NCBI RefSeq assembly: GCF_029168335.1
Contig: NZ_JARGYC010000049.1
Location: forward strand, 1 to 34,441
DNA from: Psychromarinibacter sediminicola
GTDB taxonomy: Bacteria > Pseudomonadota > Alphaproteobacteria > Rhodobacterales > Rhodobacteraceae
Length of the DNA: 34,441 bases
Reading direction: 5' to 3'
Both the position numbers and the translations under genes were made by a program. Of the stretch, positions 22,646 through 33,700 are shown in pieces. Positions within the stretch are counted from its first letter, which is position 1; every line of letters starts with the position of its first letter. The notes below the pieces were generated by a model. It made no database searches. It was not told where the DNA came from and was given only the letters and a program-made list of their open reading frames with translations.

Positions 22646-23224
22646 TCATTGCTTGTAGACGGTGCCGTCGTCCTGCGCCAGCGCGGCGTGGCTTTCGGGC
22701 ATGTCGATTTCGTAGAATGTGTAGGACAGCGTGATCGTGTGGACGTATTTGGCGTCGCGGTCCTCGACGATCTCGGGGTCGACGTAGAAGGTCACCGGCA
22801 TCTGCACCCGCTCGCCCGGCTCCAGCACCTGTTCGGTGAAGCAGAAACAGTCGATCTTGGTGAAGTAGCCGCCCGCCTCGTAGGGGTAGACGTTGTAGGT
22901 GGCCTGCCCGGCGATCGGCCGGTCGGTCGGGTTGTAGGCCTCGTAGAAGGCCAGCCCGGTCTCGCCGATCTTCACCTCCATCTGGGTCTGCACCGGCTTG
23001 AAGGTCCATTCCATCCCGGAATTGAGCGAGCCGTCGAAGCGCACCTTGATCGTGCGGTCCAGCACCTCGTCGGAGCCGGCGGTCGCGGTGGAGGTGGTGC
23101 CGCCGAAGCCGGTGACCCGGCAGAACCAGTCGTAGAGCGGCACCGAGGCCCAGGCCATCGCGCCCATGAACAGGACGATGCCGACGGTCAGGGCGACGGT
23201 CTTGCCGGGGCTGCCCTTGGTCAT
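22646..23224 (-). CDS. ctaG: Cytochrome c oxidase copper-assembly protein CtaG (Cox11)
   Basis: The 192-residue protein has one N-terminal helix ([35 protein letters not shown]) and a periplasmic immunoglobulin-like copper domain with the Cys126-Phe-Cys128 motif in [10 protein letters not shown]; Cys35 is the third conserved cysteine. Cox11 delivers copper to the CuB site of subunit I. Its ATG overlaps the stop of the small CoxF-like gene as ATGA. Confidence 0.96.
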   Translation of the reverse strand: MTKGSPGKTVALTVGIVLFMGAMAWASVPLYDWFCRVTGFGGTTSTATAGSDEVLDRTIKVRFDGSLNSGMEWTFKPVQTQMEVKIGETGLAFYEAYNPTDRPIAGQATYNVYPYEAGGYFTKIDCFCFTEQVLEPGERVQMPVTFYVDPEIVEDRDAKYVHTITLSYTFYEIDMPESHAALAQDDGTVYKQ

Positions 23225-23415
23225 TCCGCAGGCTCCTGGGGCGGCAGCGCCGAGGCGCGCGGGGTGTGGTCGAAGCCCTCGACCGGGCCGACCGTGTTGA
23301 TCTTCACCACGCTCAGCGCGAAGACCAGCGCGACGAAGCCGGCGAGCGCGATGCCGACCCCGACATTGCGCGACCGGCGGCGCTTGTGGATTTCGTGTTC
23401 CGCGCGCAGGGCCAT
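23221..23415 (-). CDS. Small single-span membrane protein of the cox operon (CoxF-like)
   Basis: The 64-residue protein has a basic N-terminus ([17 protein letters not shown]) followed by one helix ([22 protein letters not shown]) and a short outer tail ending [11 protein letters not shown]. Small proteins of this size and layout sit between ctaB and ctaG in many alphaproteobacteria and are often labelled CoxF; their role is not settled. The ATG overlaps the ctaB stop (TGATG) and its own stop overlaps the ctaG start (ATGA), so the three genes are translated as a chain. Confidence 0.85.
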   Translation of the reverse strand: MALRAEHEIHKRRRSRNVGVGIALAGFVALVFALSVVKINTVGPVEGFDHTPRASALPPQEPAE

Positions 23416-24347
23416 CACCACAGCTCCACTCCGAAGGACTTGAGCGTCGCGTCCACCAGCAGCGCGCCGAAATGCAGGAACAGGTAGGACAGCGACAGGC
23501 GGAACAGCTTTCTCTCGGCGGCGTAGCCGTCGGCCTCCGCCGCCGGTTCGTCGCGGCGCCAGACGGTCCAGGCGCCCTTCAGGAACAGCGCGTTCAGCAC
23601 CGCCGAGGTCGCCAGGTAGACCGGCCCGCCGATCGAGGTGAAGCCGATCCCCAGCGCCACCGGCGCCAGCGACAGCGTGTAGCCGAAGACATGGTTGCGG
23701 GTGACGCGGCGGCCGTGGGTGACGGTCAGCATCGGCACCTTCGCGACGTCGTAGTCGGACTTCATGAACAGCGCCAGCGCCCAGAAATGCGGCGGGGTCC
23801 ACATGAAGATCAGCGCGAACATCAGCGCCGATTCCACCGAAACTCCGCCGGTGGCCACGGCCCAGCCGATCATCGGCGGGAAGGCCCCCGCGGCGCCGCC
23901 GATCACGATGTTCTGCGGCGTCGAGCGCTTCAGCAGCATCGAGTAGATCACCGCATAGAAGAAGATGGTGAAGGCCAGAAGCCCCGCCGCCAGCAGGTTC
24001 GCCGCCAGCGCCAGCATCACCACGGCGAGCCCCGACAGCGCCACGCCGATGGCCAGCGCCTCGTCGGCCGCGACGCGGCCCGAGGGCACGGGGCGTTTCG
24101 CGGTGCGCTTCATCACCGCGTCGATATCGGCGTCCCACCACATGTTCAGCGCGCCCGAGGCCCCGGCCCCGATGGCGATGAACAAAATCGAGCACAGCGC
24201 CACGACCGGATGCACCGGCACCGGCGCCACGATCAGCCCGACCAGCGCGGTGAAGATCACCAGCGACATCACGCGCGGCTTCAGGAGGGCGAAGTAGTCG
24301 CCGAAGCCCGCCTCGCGGTCGAAATCGGTGATGTGGGTCTCGCTCAT
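23415..24347 (-). CDS. ctaB: Protoheme IX farnesyltransferase (heme O synthase)
   Basis: The 310-residue UbiA-family membrane enzyme attaches farnesyl to heme b to give heme O, the precursor of heme a. It has [18 protein letters not shown], the first Asp-rich motif [53 protein letters not shown] and [31 protein letters not shown] (second motif), with about nine helices. It is separated from ctaC by 86 nt containing a hairpin. Confidence 0.97.
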   Translation of the reverse strand: MSETHITDFDREAGFGDYFALLKPRVMSLVIFTALVGLIVAPVPVHPVVALCSILFIAIGAGASGALNMWWDADIDAVMKRTAKRPVPSGRVAADEALAIGVALSGLAVVMLALAANLLAAGLLAFTIFFYAVIYSMLLKRSTPQNIVIGGAAGAFPPMIGWAVATGGVSVESALMFALIFMWTPPHFWALALFMKSDYDVAKVPMLTVTHGRRVTRNHVFGYTLSLAPVALGIGFTSIGGPVYLATSAVLNALFLKGAWTVWRRDEPAAEADGYAAERKLFRLSLSYLFLHFGALLVDATLKSFGVELW

Positions 24348-24366
24348 GCGTGTCTCTTCTTGGGGA

Positions 24367-24386
24367 GATGGGTGCGAACACCCATC
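24367..24386 (-). repeat. 8-bp hairpin between ctaC and ctaB
   Basis: GATGGGTG-CGAA-CACCCATC forms a perfect stem-loop 20 nt before the ctaB start. Sequences of this type recur between genes in roseobacter genomes as I remember them. Here it could moderate readthrough or protect the upstream mRNA. Confidence 0.5.
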
Positions 24387-24433
24387 CTACCTGGGGCGCA
24401 GGGGGCGGGCGCGTGGCCCGCCGCCCGTGCGGA

Positions 24434-25318
24434 TCACTCGGCCTGGGCCACCTCGACCGCGCGCGGCGCCGGGGTTGCGGCATAGTCCTGCGCGGGGCCG
24501 TTCAGCCAGGCTTCGTATTCCTCCTGCGTCACCGCCTTGACGGTGATCGGCATGTAGGAGTGGTCGATGCCGCAGAGTTCCGAGCACTGGCCGAAATAGA
24601 TGCCCTCGTTGCCCTCGTCGACCTCGAACCACAGCTCGGCCAGGCGGCCCGGGATGCCGTCCTGCTTCACGCCGAAGGCGGGGATGGTCCAGGAATGGAT
24701 CACGTCGGCGGCGGTCACCTGCACCACGACGGTCTGGCCGGTGGGGATCACCATCGCCGTGTTGGTGGCGAGGCGGTACTCGTCCTGGCTGTAGCCGTAT
24801 TCTTCCAGCTCGTCGGGCCGCAGCATGTAGCTGTCGAAGGCCAGCCCCTCTTCGGGGTACTCGTAGCTCCAGTACCACTGGTGGCCGGTGGTCTTGATGA
24901 CGAGGTCGGCTTCCGGGATTTCCTGCTGCTTGAACAGGGTCGGCAGCGAGAAGGCACCGATGAAGACCAGGATCAGGATCGGCACGACGGTCCAGGTCAC
25001 CTCCAGCGGCGAGTTGTGGGTGAAGCGCGCCGGCGTCTTGTTGGCGCGCTGGTTGTAGCGCAGGATCACGATGCCCAGCAGCAGCATCACGAAGACGGTG
25101 ATCGCCGTGATGATCGCCAGGATCATGCCGTCCAGCCACTGCAGGTCGCGCGCGATCTCCGTCGCGGCGGGCTGGAAGCCCGTGCCGCCCGGCGTCGGCT
25201 TGCCGATGATCTCAAGCCCCTCCAGCCCGTCCTGCGCCCGGGCGGCGCCCGGAGCCAGGGTGGCGAGGGTGGCGGCGACTGCGGACCCGGCGGCCGCGAA
25301 TATCGAGTTCAAACGCAT
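24434..25318 (-). CDS. ctaC: Cytochrome c oxidase subunit II
   Basis: The 294-residue protein has a signal peptide (to about GAARAQ), two membrane helices ([24 protein letters not shown] and [25 protein letters not shown]) and a periplasmic cupredoxin domain. The CuA ligands are visible: the first His in [12 protein letters not shown], then Cys245, Glu247, Cys249, His253 and Met256 in [12 protein letters not shown]. The aromatic patch [14 protein letters not shown] receives electrons from cytochrome c. It heads the minus-strand run and is divergent from tldD. Confidence 0.97.
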   Translation of the reverse strand: MRLNSIFAAAGSAVAATLATLAPGAARAQDGLEGLEIIGKPTPGGTGFQPAATEIARDLQWLDGMILAIITAITVFVMLLLGIVILRYNQRANKTPARFTHNSPLEVTWTVVPILILVFIGAFSLPTLFKQQEIPEADLVIKTTGHQWYWSYEYPEEGLAFDSYMLRPDELEEYGYSQDEYRLATNTAMVIPTGQTVVVQVTAADVIHSWTIPAFGVKQDGIPGRLAELWFEVDEGNEGIYFGQCSELCGIDHSYMPITVKAVTQEEYEAWLNGPAQDYAATPAPRAVEVAQAE

Positions 25319-25413
25319 GTGCTCTCCCGTAAAGCTGGGCGGTTTCGCCGCCGCGCTTGCCCGGGGCCCCGCGGGTGCGGGGAATCCCCGTTGTGTCTGG
25401 ACCGTTTGAAACC

Positions 25414-25419
25414 ATATTA
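25414..25419 (-). promoter_or_regulatory. Possible -10 box for ctaC
   Basis: On the minus strand TAATAT occurs about 95 nt before the ctaC start. A -35 is not clear (CCAGAC at 17 nt). The call is weak. Confidence 0.2.
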
Positions 25420-25464
25420 GGGGGGCGCCCTCAAGCGTCTGGGTTGCGGCATTGCGCCGCTTTT

Positions 25465-25478
25465 TTGACCTGGATCAA
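25465..25478. promoter_or_regulatory. Fnr/FnrL-like box between ctaC and tldD
   Basis: TTGACCTGGATCAA is a 13/14 match to the symmetric TTGAT-N4-ATCAA consensus. It lies 25 nt before the tldD start and about 147 nt before ctaC. FnrL sites upstream of aa3 oxidase genes would fit repression when oxygen is low, which is inference. Confidence 0.6.
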
Positions 25479-25502
25479 ATCCCGCATGAAAGAGACCTGC
25501 TA

Positions 25503-26921
25503 ATGATCGACGCCCCCTTCCGCCCGTTCGACACCGCGCTGGACCAGGACGAGGCGCTGTCGCAGCTGCGCGCGGCGGTCGACGGGGCCGACGACGGCGA
25601 GCTGTATCTGGAGCGGCGCCGGTCCGAGGCGATCGTGTTCGACGACGGCCGGGTGAAGACGGCGAGCTACGACGCCTCCGAGGGGTTCGGCCTGCGCGCG
25701 GTACGGGGCGAGACGGCCGGTTACGCCCATTCCACCGAAATCTCCGAGGCGTCGCTGACGCGCGCGGTCGAGACGGCGCGGCTGGCCGTGGGCGACGGCG
25801 GCGGCAGCTGGGCCGACGCGCCGCAGCCGACCAACGTGCGGCTCTATAGCGACGCCAACCCGATGGACGACGCGGCCTTCCCGGTGAAGATCGAGACGCT
25901 GCGCGAGATCGACGCCTTCGCCCGCGATCTGGACAGCCGCGTGGTGCAGGTGACGGCCTCGCTCGCCGCCGCCTGCCAGGAGGTGGAGATCCTGCGCCCC
26001 GAGGGCACGCTGGTGCGCGACGTCCGTCCGATGACCCGGCTGAACGTCTCGGTCATCGTCGAGGAGAACGGCCGGCGCGAAAGCGGCAGCCACGGCGGCG
26101 GCGGGCGGATCGGGCTGACCGGCCTGATCGACCGGACGCAATGGCAGGCGACGACGCGCGAGGCGCTGCGCATCGCGCTGGTGAACCTGGAGGCCGAGGC
26201 GGCGCCGGCCGGTGTGATGGACGTGGTGCTGGGCCCCGGCTGGCCCGGCGTGCTGCTGCACGAGGCGGTGGGCCACGGGCTGGAGGGCGACTTCAACCGC
26301 AAGAAGACCTCGGCCTTCGCCGGGCTGATGGGCCAGCGCGTGGCGGCGCCGGGCGTGACGGTGCTGGACGATGGCACCATCCCGGACCGGCGCGGCTCGA
26401 TCTCGTTCGACGACGAGGGGACGCCCTCGGGCAAGAACGTGCTGATCGAGGACGGCATCCTGGTCGGCTACATGCAGGACCGGCAGAACGCGCGGCTGAT
26501 GGGCGTGCCCGCCACCGGCAACGGGCGGCGGCAGAGCTATGCCCACATCCCGATGCCGCGGATGACCAACACCTACATGCTGGGGGGCGAGGCCGCCCCT
26601 GCCGATATCCTCGCCGGGCTGGAGGACGGCATCTATGCCGTGGGTTTCGGCGGCGGTCAGGTGGACATCACCAACGGCAAGTTCGTCTTCTCCTGCACCG
26701 AGGCGTATCGGGTGAAGAACGGACAGGTCGGCGCCCCGGTGAAGGGCGCGACGCTGATCGGCGACGGGCCGACGGCGATGCAGCAGATCCGCGCCATCGG
26801 CAACGACATGGCGCTGGATCCGGGCATCGGCAATTGCGGCAAGGCGGGCCAATGGGTGCCGGTGGGCGTGGGCCAGCCGACGCTGCGGATCGGCGGGCTG
26901 ACGGTGGGCGGCTCTGCGTGA
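25503..26921 (+). CDS. tldD: Metalloprotease TldD
   Basis: The 472-residue cytoplasmic protein is the TldD half of the TldD/TldE (PmbA) protease. The zinc motif HEAVGHGLEGDFNRKKTSAF (His253, Glu254, His258) and the C-terminal segments DRQNARLMGVPATGNGRRQS, MTNTYMLGG, GGQVDITNGKFVFSCTEAY and DPGIGNCGKAGQWVPVGVGQPT are all present. TldD/E processes some ribosomally made peptides and the CcdA antitoxin in E. coli. ATG 25503 follows AGAGA; the frame extends upstream to 25452 across the Fnr-like box, so the shorter start is preferred. The TldE gene is not in the window. Confidence 0.96.
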   Translation: MIDAPFRPFDTALDQDEALSQLRAAVDGADDGELYLERRRSEAIVFDDGRVKTASYDASEGFGLRAVRGETAGYAHSTEISEASLTRAVETARLAVGDGGGSWADAPQPTNVRLYSDANPMDDAAFPVKIETLREIDAFARDLDSRVVQVTASLAAACQEVEILRPEGTLVRDVRPMTRLNVSVIVEENGRRESGSHGGGGRIGLTGLIDRTQWQATTREALRIALVNLEAEAAPAGVMDVVLGPGWPGVLLHEAVGHGLEGDFNRKKTSAFAGLMGQRVAAPGVTVLDDGTIPDRRGSISFDDEGTPSGKNVLIEDGILVGYMQDRQNARLMGVPATGNGRRQSYAHIPMPRMTNTYMLGGEAAPADILAGLEDGIYAVGFGGGQVDITNGKFVFSCTEAYRVKNGQVGAPVKGATLIGDGPTAMQQIRAIGNDMALDPGIGNCGKAGQWVPVGVGQPTLRIGGLTVGGSA

Positions 26922-27394
26922 TCGCGGTGCGGCCGATGCGCGCCGGGGATCACGCGCGCGTCGCCGAGATCTGGCACGAGGGCTGGCACGACGCCCATGA
27001 CGGGCTGGTGCCGGACGCCCTGTCGCGCCTCCGGACGCCGGATGCCTTTCGCAAGGCGGTTCCGAAGCTGACACGGCCGGTCCGGGTGGGCCTCACCGAG
27101 GGCGGGATCGGCGGGTTCGTCGCCTGGCAGGACGACGGGATCGACTATCTGTTCCTGGCCCGCGCCGTACGGGGCACCGGGCTGGCGCAGGCGCTGATGG
27201 CGCGGGCCGAGGCAGAGATCGCCGCCGCCGGGCATACCGTGGCGCGGATCGACCATGTCGAAGGCAACGCCCGCGCCGCGCGGTTCTACGCCCGCGAAGG
27301 CTGGCGGCGGATCGGGCACGAGGACGAACGCTGGCCCGAAACCGGCGACAGTATCGGCGGCTGGCGCTCGATTCTGCTGGAAAAACGCCTGTAG
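26918..27394 (+). CDS. GNAT-family N-acetyltransferase
   Basis: The 158-residue protein starts with GTG overlapping the tldD stop (GTGA). IAVRPMRAGDHARVAEIWHEGWHDAHDGLVP is a typical GNAT opening, YLFLARAVRGTGLAQALMARAEAEIAAAG contains the RGTGLA acetyl-CoA loop, and RIDHVEGNARAARFYAREGWRRIG is the AARFYxxxGW motif. The substrate is unknown. Co-translation with tldD suggests a common regulation rather than a known functional link. Confidence 0.88.
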   Translation: MIAVRPMRAGDHARVAEIWHEGWHDAHDGLVPDALSRLRTPDAFRKAVPKLTRPVRVGLTEGGIGGFVAWQDDGIDYLFLARAVRGTGLAQALMARAEAEIAAAGHTVARIDHVEGNARAARFYAREGWRRIGHEDERWPETGDSIGGWRSILLEKRL

Positions 27395-27477
27395 CCGCCC
27401 GACTCGGGCAGATCGATTCGGGGACCGTGCGGCGGGTTCCTGGCAAGACCTGGGCGTGACGGCCGGATTTATTCGAT

Positions 27478-27491
27478 ACTATTCAAATAGT
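27478..27491. promoter_or_regulatory. AT-rich palindrome upstream of dprA
   Basis: ACTATT-CA-AATAGT lies in the 185-nt gap between the GNAT stop and dprA, in the most AT-rich part of that gap. It may be a protein-binding site or part of the dprA promoter. Confidence 0.3.
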
Positions 27492-27579
27492 TGGCACGAA
27501 TTTTCGACAACCTGCCGACGATTCACGACTCTTTAACCACTCCGGCGCCATACATGCCCTGCAAGTTGGCGGAACCAGG

Positions 27580-28851
27580 ATGGCCAAGGATTTACTCCCT
27601 TCACCCCACCCCCTCACCCCACCCCGAAGCGAGGATGATTGGGTCGCCTGGTTTCGCCTCTTGCGCTCTCGCAGGGTCGGGGCCACCACCTTCCACCGGT
27701 TGATGGGCGAGCATGGCAGCGCGGACGCCGCGCTGGAAGCTCTGCCCGAGGTCGCCCGCGCGGCAGGGGTCGCGGACTATGCGCCCTGCCCGCCCGAAAT
27801 CGCTCTGAACGAAATGAAGCAGGGGCAGCTGTTCGGCGCCCGCCCCCTTGCCTTCGGCGCCCCCGACTATCCGGCGCGGCTGGCGCAGCTTCCCGATGCA
27901 CCGCCGATCCTCTGGGTCCTGGGCGAGACCGCGCTGCTGTCGCGCCCCGTCGCGGCGCTGGTCGGCGCCCGCAACGCCTCCAGCCTCGGCACCCGCATGG
28001 CGCGGCAACTGGCGCACGGGCTGACCGAGGCGGGCTTTGCCGTGGTCTCCGGCCTCGCCCGCGGCGTCGACACGGCGGCGCATCTGGCCGCACTCGATGG
28101 CGGCACCATCGCGGTGCTGGCCGGCGGGGTCGACGTGGTCTATCCGGCCGAGAACGCGGTGCTGGCGCAGGAGATCGCCGAGAAGGGCCTGCGCCTGTCC
28201 GAGCAGCCGATGGGCATGCAACCGCAGGCGCGCCACTTCCCCTCGCGCAACCGCATCATCTCGGGCCTCGCCCGGGCGGTCGTGGTGGTCGAGGCCGCGG
28301 CGAAATCCGGCAGCCTGATCACGGCGCGCAACGCACTGGACCAGGGGCGCGAGGTGATGGCGGTGCCGGGCCACCCGTTCGACGCCCGGGGGGCCGGCTG
28401 CAACATGCTGATCCGGGACGGCGCCACGCTGGTGCGCAGCGCCGCCGACGTGATCGAGGCGATCGGCGCCGAGGCCGAGGAACCGACCCTGCCGCTGGGC
28501 CCCGCCGCAGACGCGCCGCCGGCCGCGAAGAAGAGCTCGGAGCCCGTCGCGGCGGAGCGGCGGAGCGCGGACCAGGCGCCGGAGCGCTCCGGTGCCGCTC
28601 CGACGCCTGCGGCGACGTCCGCCGCATCGGCCGTGGCCGCGGGCAATCCCGACCCGCCGCGCCGGTCGCTGAAGGAAACGGCAAAGCTGCACAGCCGGAT
28701 CCTCGACCGGCTGGGCCCCAGCCCCCTGGCCGAGGATCAGCTGATCCGCGACCTGGGCCTGCCGGCCGGCCGCGTCGCGCCAGAACTGGTGACGCTGGAA
28801 CTGGAAGGAAAGATCGAGCGCAAGGCCGGCGGGCTGTTGTCGAAACCGTGA
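27580..28851 (+). CDS. dprA: DNA-processing protein DprA
   Basis: The 423-residue protein loads RecA on incoming single-stranded DNA during transformation. After an N-terminal helical (SAM/HhH-like) part (EDDWVAWFRLLRSRRVGATTFHRLM), the Rossmann DprA core follows: VAALVGARNASSLGTRMARQLAHGLTEAGFAVVSGLARGVDTAAH, VLAGGVDVVYPAENAVL, and HFPSRNRIISGLARAVVVVEAAAKSGSLITARNALDQGREVMAVPGHP. A low-complexity Ala/Pro/Ser linker (about 300-360) leads to a winged-helix C-terminal domain (LHSRILDRLGPSPLAEDQLIRDLGLPAGRVAPELVTLELEGKIERKAGGLLSK). ATG 27580 has only a weak AGG-type ribosome site. Other competence genes are not nearby. Confidence 0.95.
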   Translation: MAKDLLPSPHPLTPPRSEDDWVAWFRLLRSRRVGATTFHRLMGEHGSADAALEALPEVARAAGVADYAPCPPEIALNEMKQGQLFGARPLAFGAPDYPARLAQLPDAPPILWVLGETALLSRPVAALVGARNASSLGTRMARQLAHGLTEAGFAVVSGLARGVDTAAHLAALDGGTIAVLAGGVDVVYPAENAVLAQEIAEKGLRLSEQPMGMQPQARHFPSRNRIISGLARAVVVVEAAAKSGSLITARNALDQGREVMAVPGHPFDARGAGCNMLIRDGATLVRSAADVIEAIGAEAEEPTLPLGPAADAPPAAKKSSEPVAAERRSADQAPERSGAAPTPAATSAASAVAAGNPDPPRRSLKETAKLHSRILDRLGPSPLAEDQLIRDLGLPAGRVAPELVTLELEGKIERKAGGLLSKP

Positions 28852-28890
28852 CCGCCGGACACGGGCCGAGCGCGCCCGGCGCGCGGGCAA

Positions 28891-28967
28891 CACGATCTTC
28901 TAGAAGATCGTGCCCGGCATGATTTTCTAGAAAATCATGCGATTTCAAAATCTTCTAGAAGATTTTG
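28891..28967. repeat. Three perfect CTAG-centred palindromes in 77 bp
   Basis: The palindromes span 28891-28912 (22 bp, half-site CACGATCTTCT), 28917-28940 (24 bp, half-site GCATGATTTTCT) and 28946-28967 (22 bp, half-site CAAAATCTTCT). All are fully self-complementary around TCTAGA with no loop. They lie between dprA and topA in the same direction and may act as terminators for dprA or as REP-like elements. Confidence 0.75.
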
Positions 28968-29112
28968 CCGCCTGCGCCCGCGCCCGTGCGACGCGGGTAA
29001 CGCGGTTTCCGCCCTGCACCTCGGCCGTCAACAACACTACATTGACAATCCGCGCCGGTACCCCACATGGTCCGCCGCCATGAGCCGCCAGACCTGAAGG
29101 GGTAGGAATTCC

Positions 29113-31671
<2,559 letters not shown>

Positions 31672-31688
31672 CGCCGCCGCGCCTCGCG

Positions 31689-31717
31689 TTGACTCTGCCG
31701 CCCCGCCGCGCCACAAC
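31689..31717 (+). promoter_or_regulatory. Candidate promoter of scoA
   Basis: TTGACT (31689-31694), a 17-nt spacer and CACAAC (31712-31717) lie 30 nt before the start of scoA. The -10 is weak. Confidence 0.3.
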
Positions 31718-31747
31718 CTTGGCGACCACGTGAGACGGGGAGCAATC

Positions 31748-32443
31748 ATGAAAAAGGTCTATGGATCGGCAGCCGAGGCGCTCGACGGTCTTCTGTTCGA
31801 CGGCATGACGATCGCGGCCGGGGGCTTCGGCCTGTGCGGCATTCCGGAAAACCTGATCGCGGCGCTCCACGAGGCCGGGACAAAGGATCTGACGGTCGCC
31901 TCGAACAATTGCGGCATCGACGGCTTCGGCCTGGGCATCCTTCTGGAGGCCAAGCAGATCAAGAAGATGATGTCGTCCTACGTGGGCGAGAACGCCGAGT
32001 TCATGCGCCAGTACCTGTCGGGCGAGCTGGAGTTGGAGTTCAACCCGCAGGGCACCCTGGCCGAGCGGATGCGCGCCGGCGGCGTTGGCATTCCCGGCTT
32101 CTACACCCGCACCGGCGTGGGCACCCAGATCGCCGAGGGCAAGGAGCACAAGGAGTTCGACGGCGAGACCTTCATCCTGGAACGCGCCATCGTCGCCGAC
32201 GTCTCGATCGTCAAGGCGTGGAAGGCCGATGACACCGGCAACCTCGTGTTCCGCAAGACCGCGCGCAACTTCAACCCGCCGGCGGCGATGTGCGGCAAGA
32301 CCTGTATCGTCGAGGTGGAGGAGATCGTGCCGCGCGGCTCGCTCGACCCGGACTGCATCCACCTGCCGGGCGTCTACGTGCACCGCCTGATCCAGGGCGA
32401 ATTCGAGAAACGCATCGAACAGCGCACGACCCGCGCCGCATGA
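31748..32443 (+). CDS. scoA: 3-oxoacid CoA-transferase subunit A
   Basis: The 231-residue alpha subunit has the CoA-binding motif [13 protein letters not shown] near its start, [43 protein letters not shown], and [29 protein letters not shown] near the end. With subunit B it moves CoA from succinyl-CoA to acetoacetate or another 3-oxo acid, so acetoacetate can be used via acetoacetyl-CoA. ATG 31748 follows GGGGAGCAATC. Its partner scoB normally follows directly; here a LOV kinase gene and a 212-nt gap come between. Confidence 0.96.
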   Translation: MKKVYGSAAEALDGLLFDGMTIAAGGFGLCGIPENLIAALHEAGTKDLTVASNNCGIDGFGLGILLEAKQIKKMMSSYVGENAEFMRQYLSGELELEFNPQGTLAERMRAGGVGIPGFYTRTGVGTQIAEGKEHKEFDGETFILERAIVADVSIVKAWKADDTGNLVFRKTARNFNPPAAMCGKTCIVEVEEIVPRGSLDPDCIHLPGVYVHRLIQGEFEKRIEQRTTRAA

Positions 32444-32527
32444 GCGGATTTCCCCGGGCCGCGCGGCGGGCCGGGGAACTTACCGATATTCCTTTATGCG
32501 CGCCCGTTTAGGCCGACTGCCTTGCAC

Positions 32528-32549
32528 AAATCCGCGCTCAAGCGGATTT
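32528..32549. promoter_or_regulatory. Hairpin in the scoA-LOV kinase gap
   Basis: AAATCCGC (32528-32535), a 6-nt loop and GCGGATTT (32542-32549) form a perfect stem about 85 nt after scoA. With T bases at its 3' end it may be a scoA terminator or attenuator. Confidence 0.5.
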
Positions 32550-32567
32550 GAACAACGTAACGGAACC

Positions 32568-32585
32568 ATTTCAATGGGTTGAAAT
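32568..32585. promoter_or_regulatory. Inverted repeat upstream of the LOV kinase
   Basis: ATTTCAA-TGGG-TTGAAAT is a perfect 7-bp inverted repeat 70 nt before the LOV kinase start. It may be an operator or a second stem of the leader. No promoter elements are convincing in the gap. Confidence 0.4.
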
Positions 32586-32655
32586 ACGCCCCGCTTCCAA
32601 GGAAATGGAGCGCGGGCGATATCAACGATGAACTTTGGAATGAACACGCACGCAC

Positions 32656-33687
32656 ATGGACCTTGCAAAAGACATTAAGGAACTTCCCGACAGCGAAGCC
32701 TTCCAAATCCTCGCGGAATCGCCCATCTCGATGGTTCTCACCGACCCCGGGATCGAGGACAACCCGATCGTCTACGTCAACCGCGCCTTCGAGCGCGTGA
32801 CCGGCTACAGCGCCTCGGCGGCGGTGGGCCGCAACTGCCGCTTTCTTCAGGGTGCGGAAACCGACCCCGAGGATGTCAGGCGAATTCAGCAGGCCCTGGC
32901 CGACAAGACCGAGACGACGGTCGATATCCTGAACTACGGCGCCGACGGCGCGCCGTTCCTGAACCGGCTGCTGCTGAGCCCGATCTACGACCGCGACGGC
33001 AACCTGCGCCATTTCCTCGGCATCCAGAAGCGGCTGACGGAGACCGAGGCGCAGAATTCGGTCAACGTCACGCAGCACACGATCCGGGAACTGAAGCATC
33101 GGGTGAAGAACCACCTGGCGATGATCGTCAGCATGATCCGCCTGCAGGGCCGCAGCGCCAGCGGCGTCGAGGCCGCAAGCTCGCTGGCGCGGCGGGTGGA
33201 AAGCCTGCAATTGCTGTATGACGAGCTCAGCGACCCGTCGAGCGGCGCCGGCAAGCGCGACGGCAACGTGTCGCTGGGGGCCTATATCTCGCGGCTGGTC
33301 AACACCACCGCGCATCTGGACGGCCGCGCCGGCGTCCGGGTGAACATGGATGTGGACGACGCGACCTGCAATTCGGAACAGGCCGCCAAGATCGGGCTGG
33401 TGGTGTCGGAGATCGTCACCAACGCGCTGCAGCACGCCTTCGAGGGCCGCGAAGAGGGGCTGCTGGACGTCCGCATGACCGCGCAGGGCGACGACATCGT
33501 GGAGATCGTCGTGGCGGATGACGGCGTCGGCCTGCCCGAGGACACGAGCTGGCCCAGCCGCGAGAGCGTCGGCGGCCGCGTGGTGACCGGGCTTCTGCAG
33601 GAACTTCGTGCCGAACGGGACGTGACATCCGGGCCGAATGGCACGACAATCCGCCTGAAGATTCCCGTAACGACAGAAGACGATTGA
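32656..33687 (+). CDS. LOV-domain blue-light sensor histidine kinase (HisKA_2 type)
   Basis: The 343-residue soluble protein has a LOV domain at about 15-125. The photoactive Cys61 is in GRNCRFLQG, the flavin-contacting Asn93 and Asn103 are in [13 protein letters not shown], and Gln124 is in HFLGIQ. A HisKA_2-type phosphoacceptor helix follows with His148 in [21 protein letters not shown], and an HATPase domain shows [14 protein letters not shown] (N box), VADDGVGLP (G1) and [12 protein letters not shown] (G2). It has no receiver domain and no membrane segment. Light should form a flavin-cysteine adduct and change autophosphorylation. No response regulator is in the window. Its stop lies 13 nt before scoB, so the two are probably co-transcribed. 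The WxE motif of HWE kinases is absent. Confidence 0.93.
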   Translation: MDLAKDIKELPDSEAFQILAESPISMVLTDPGIEDNPIVYVNRAFERVTGYSASAAVGRNCRFLQGAETDPEDVRRIQQALADKTETTVDILNYGADGAPFLNRLLLSPIYDRDGNLRHFLGIQKRLTETEAQNSVNVTQHTIRELKHRVKNHLAMIVSMIRLQGRSASGVEAASSLARRVESLQLLYDELSDPSSGAGKRDGNVSLGAYISRLVNTTAHLDGRAGVRVNMDVDDATCNSEQAAKIGLVVSEIVTNALQHAFEGREEGLLDVRMTAQGDDIVEIVVADDGVGLPEDTSWPSRESVGGRVVTGLLQELRAERDVTSGPNGTTIRLKIPVTTEDD

Positions 33688-33700
33688 GAGGACGACAGCC

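Noticed and set aside
27397-27409. GCCCGA/TCGGGC palindrome after the tldD-GNAT pair as a terminator
   Set aside because: The arms are only 6 nt with a single central base and no T run follows, so it is not a convincing terminator.
32444-32655. EcfG general-stress promoter (GGAAC-N16/17-CGTT) before the LOV kinase
   Set aside because: GGAAC occurs near 32475 and 32562 but no CGTT follows at 16-17 nt.
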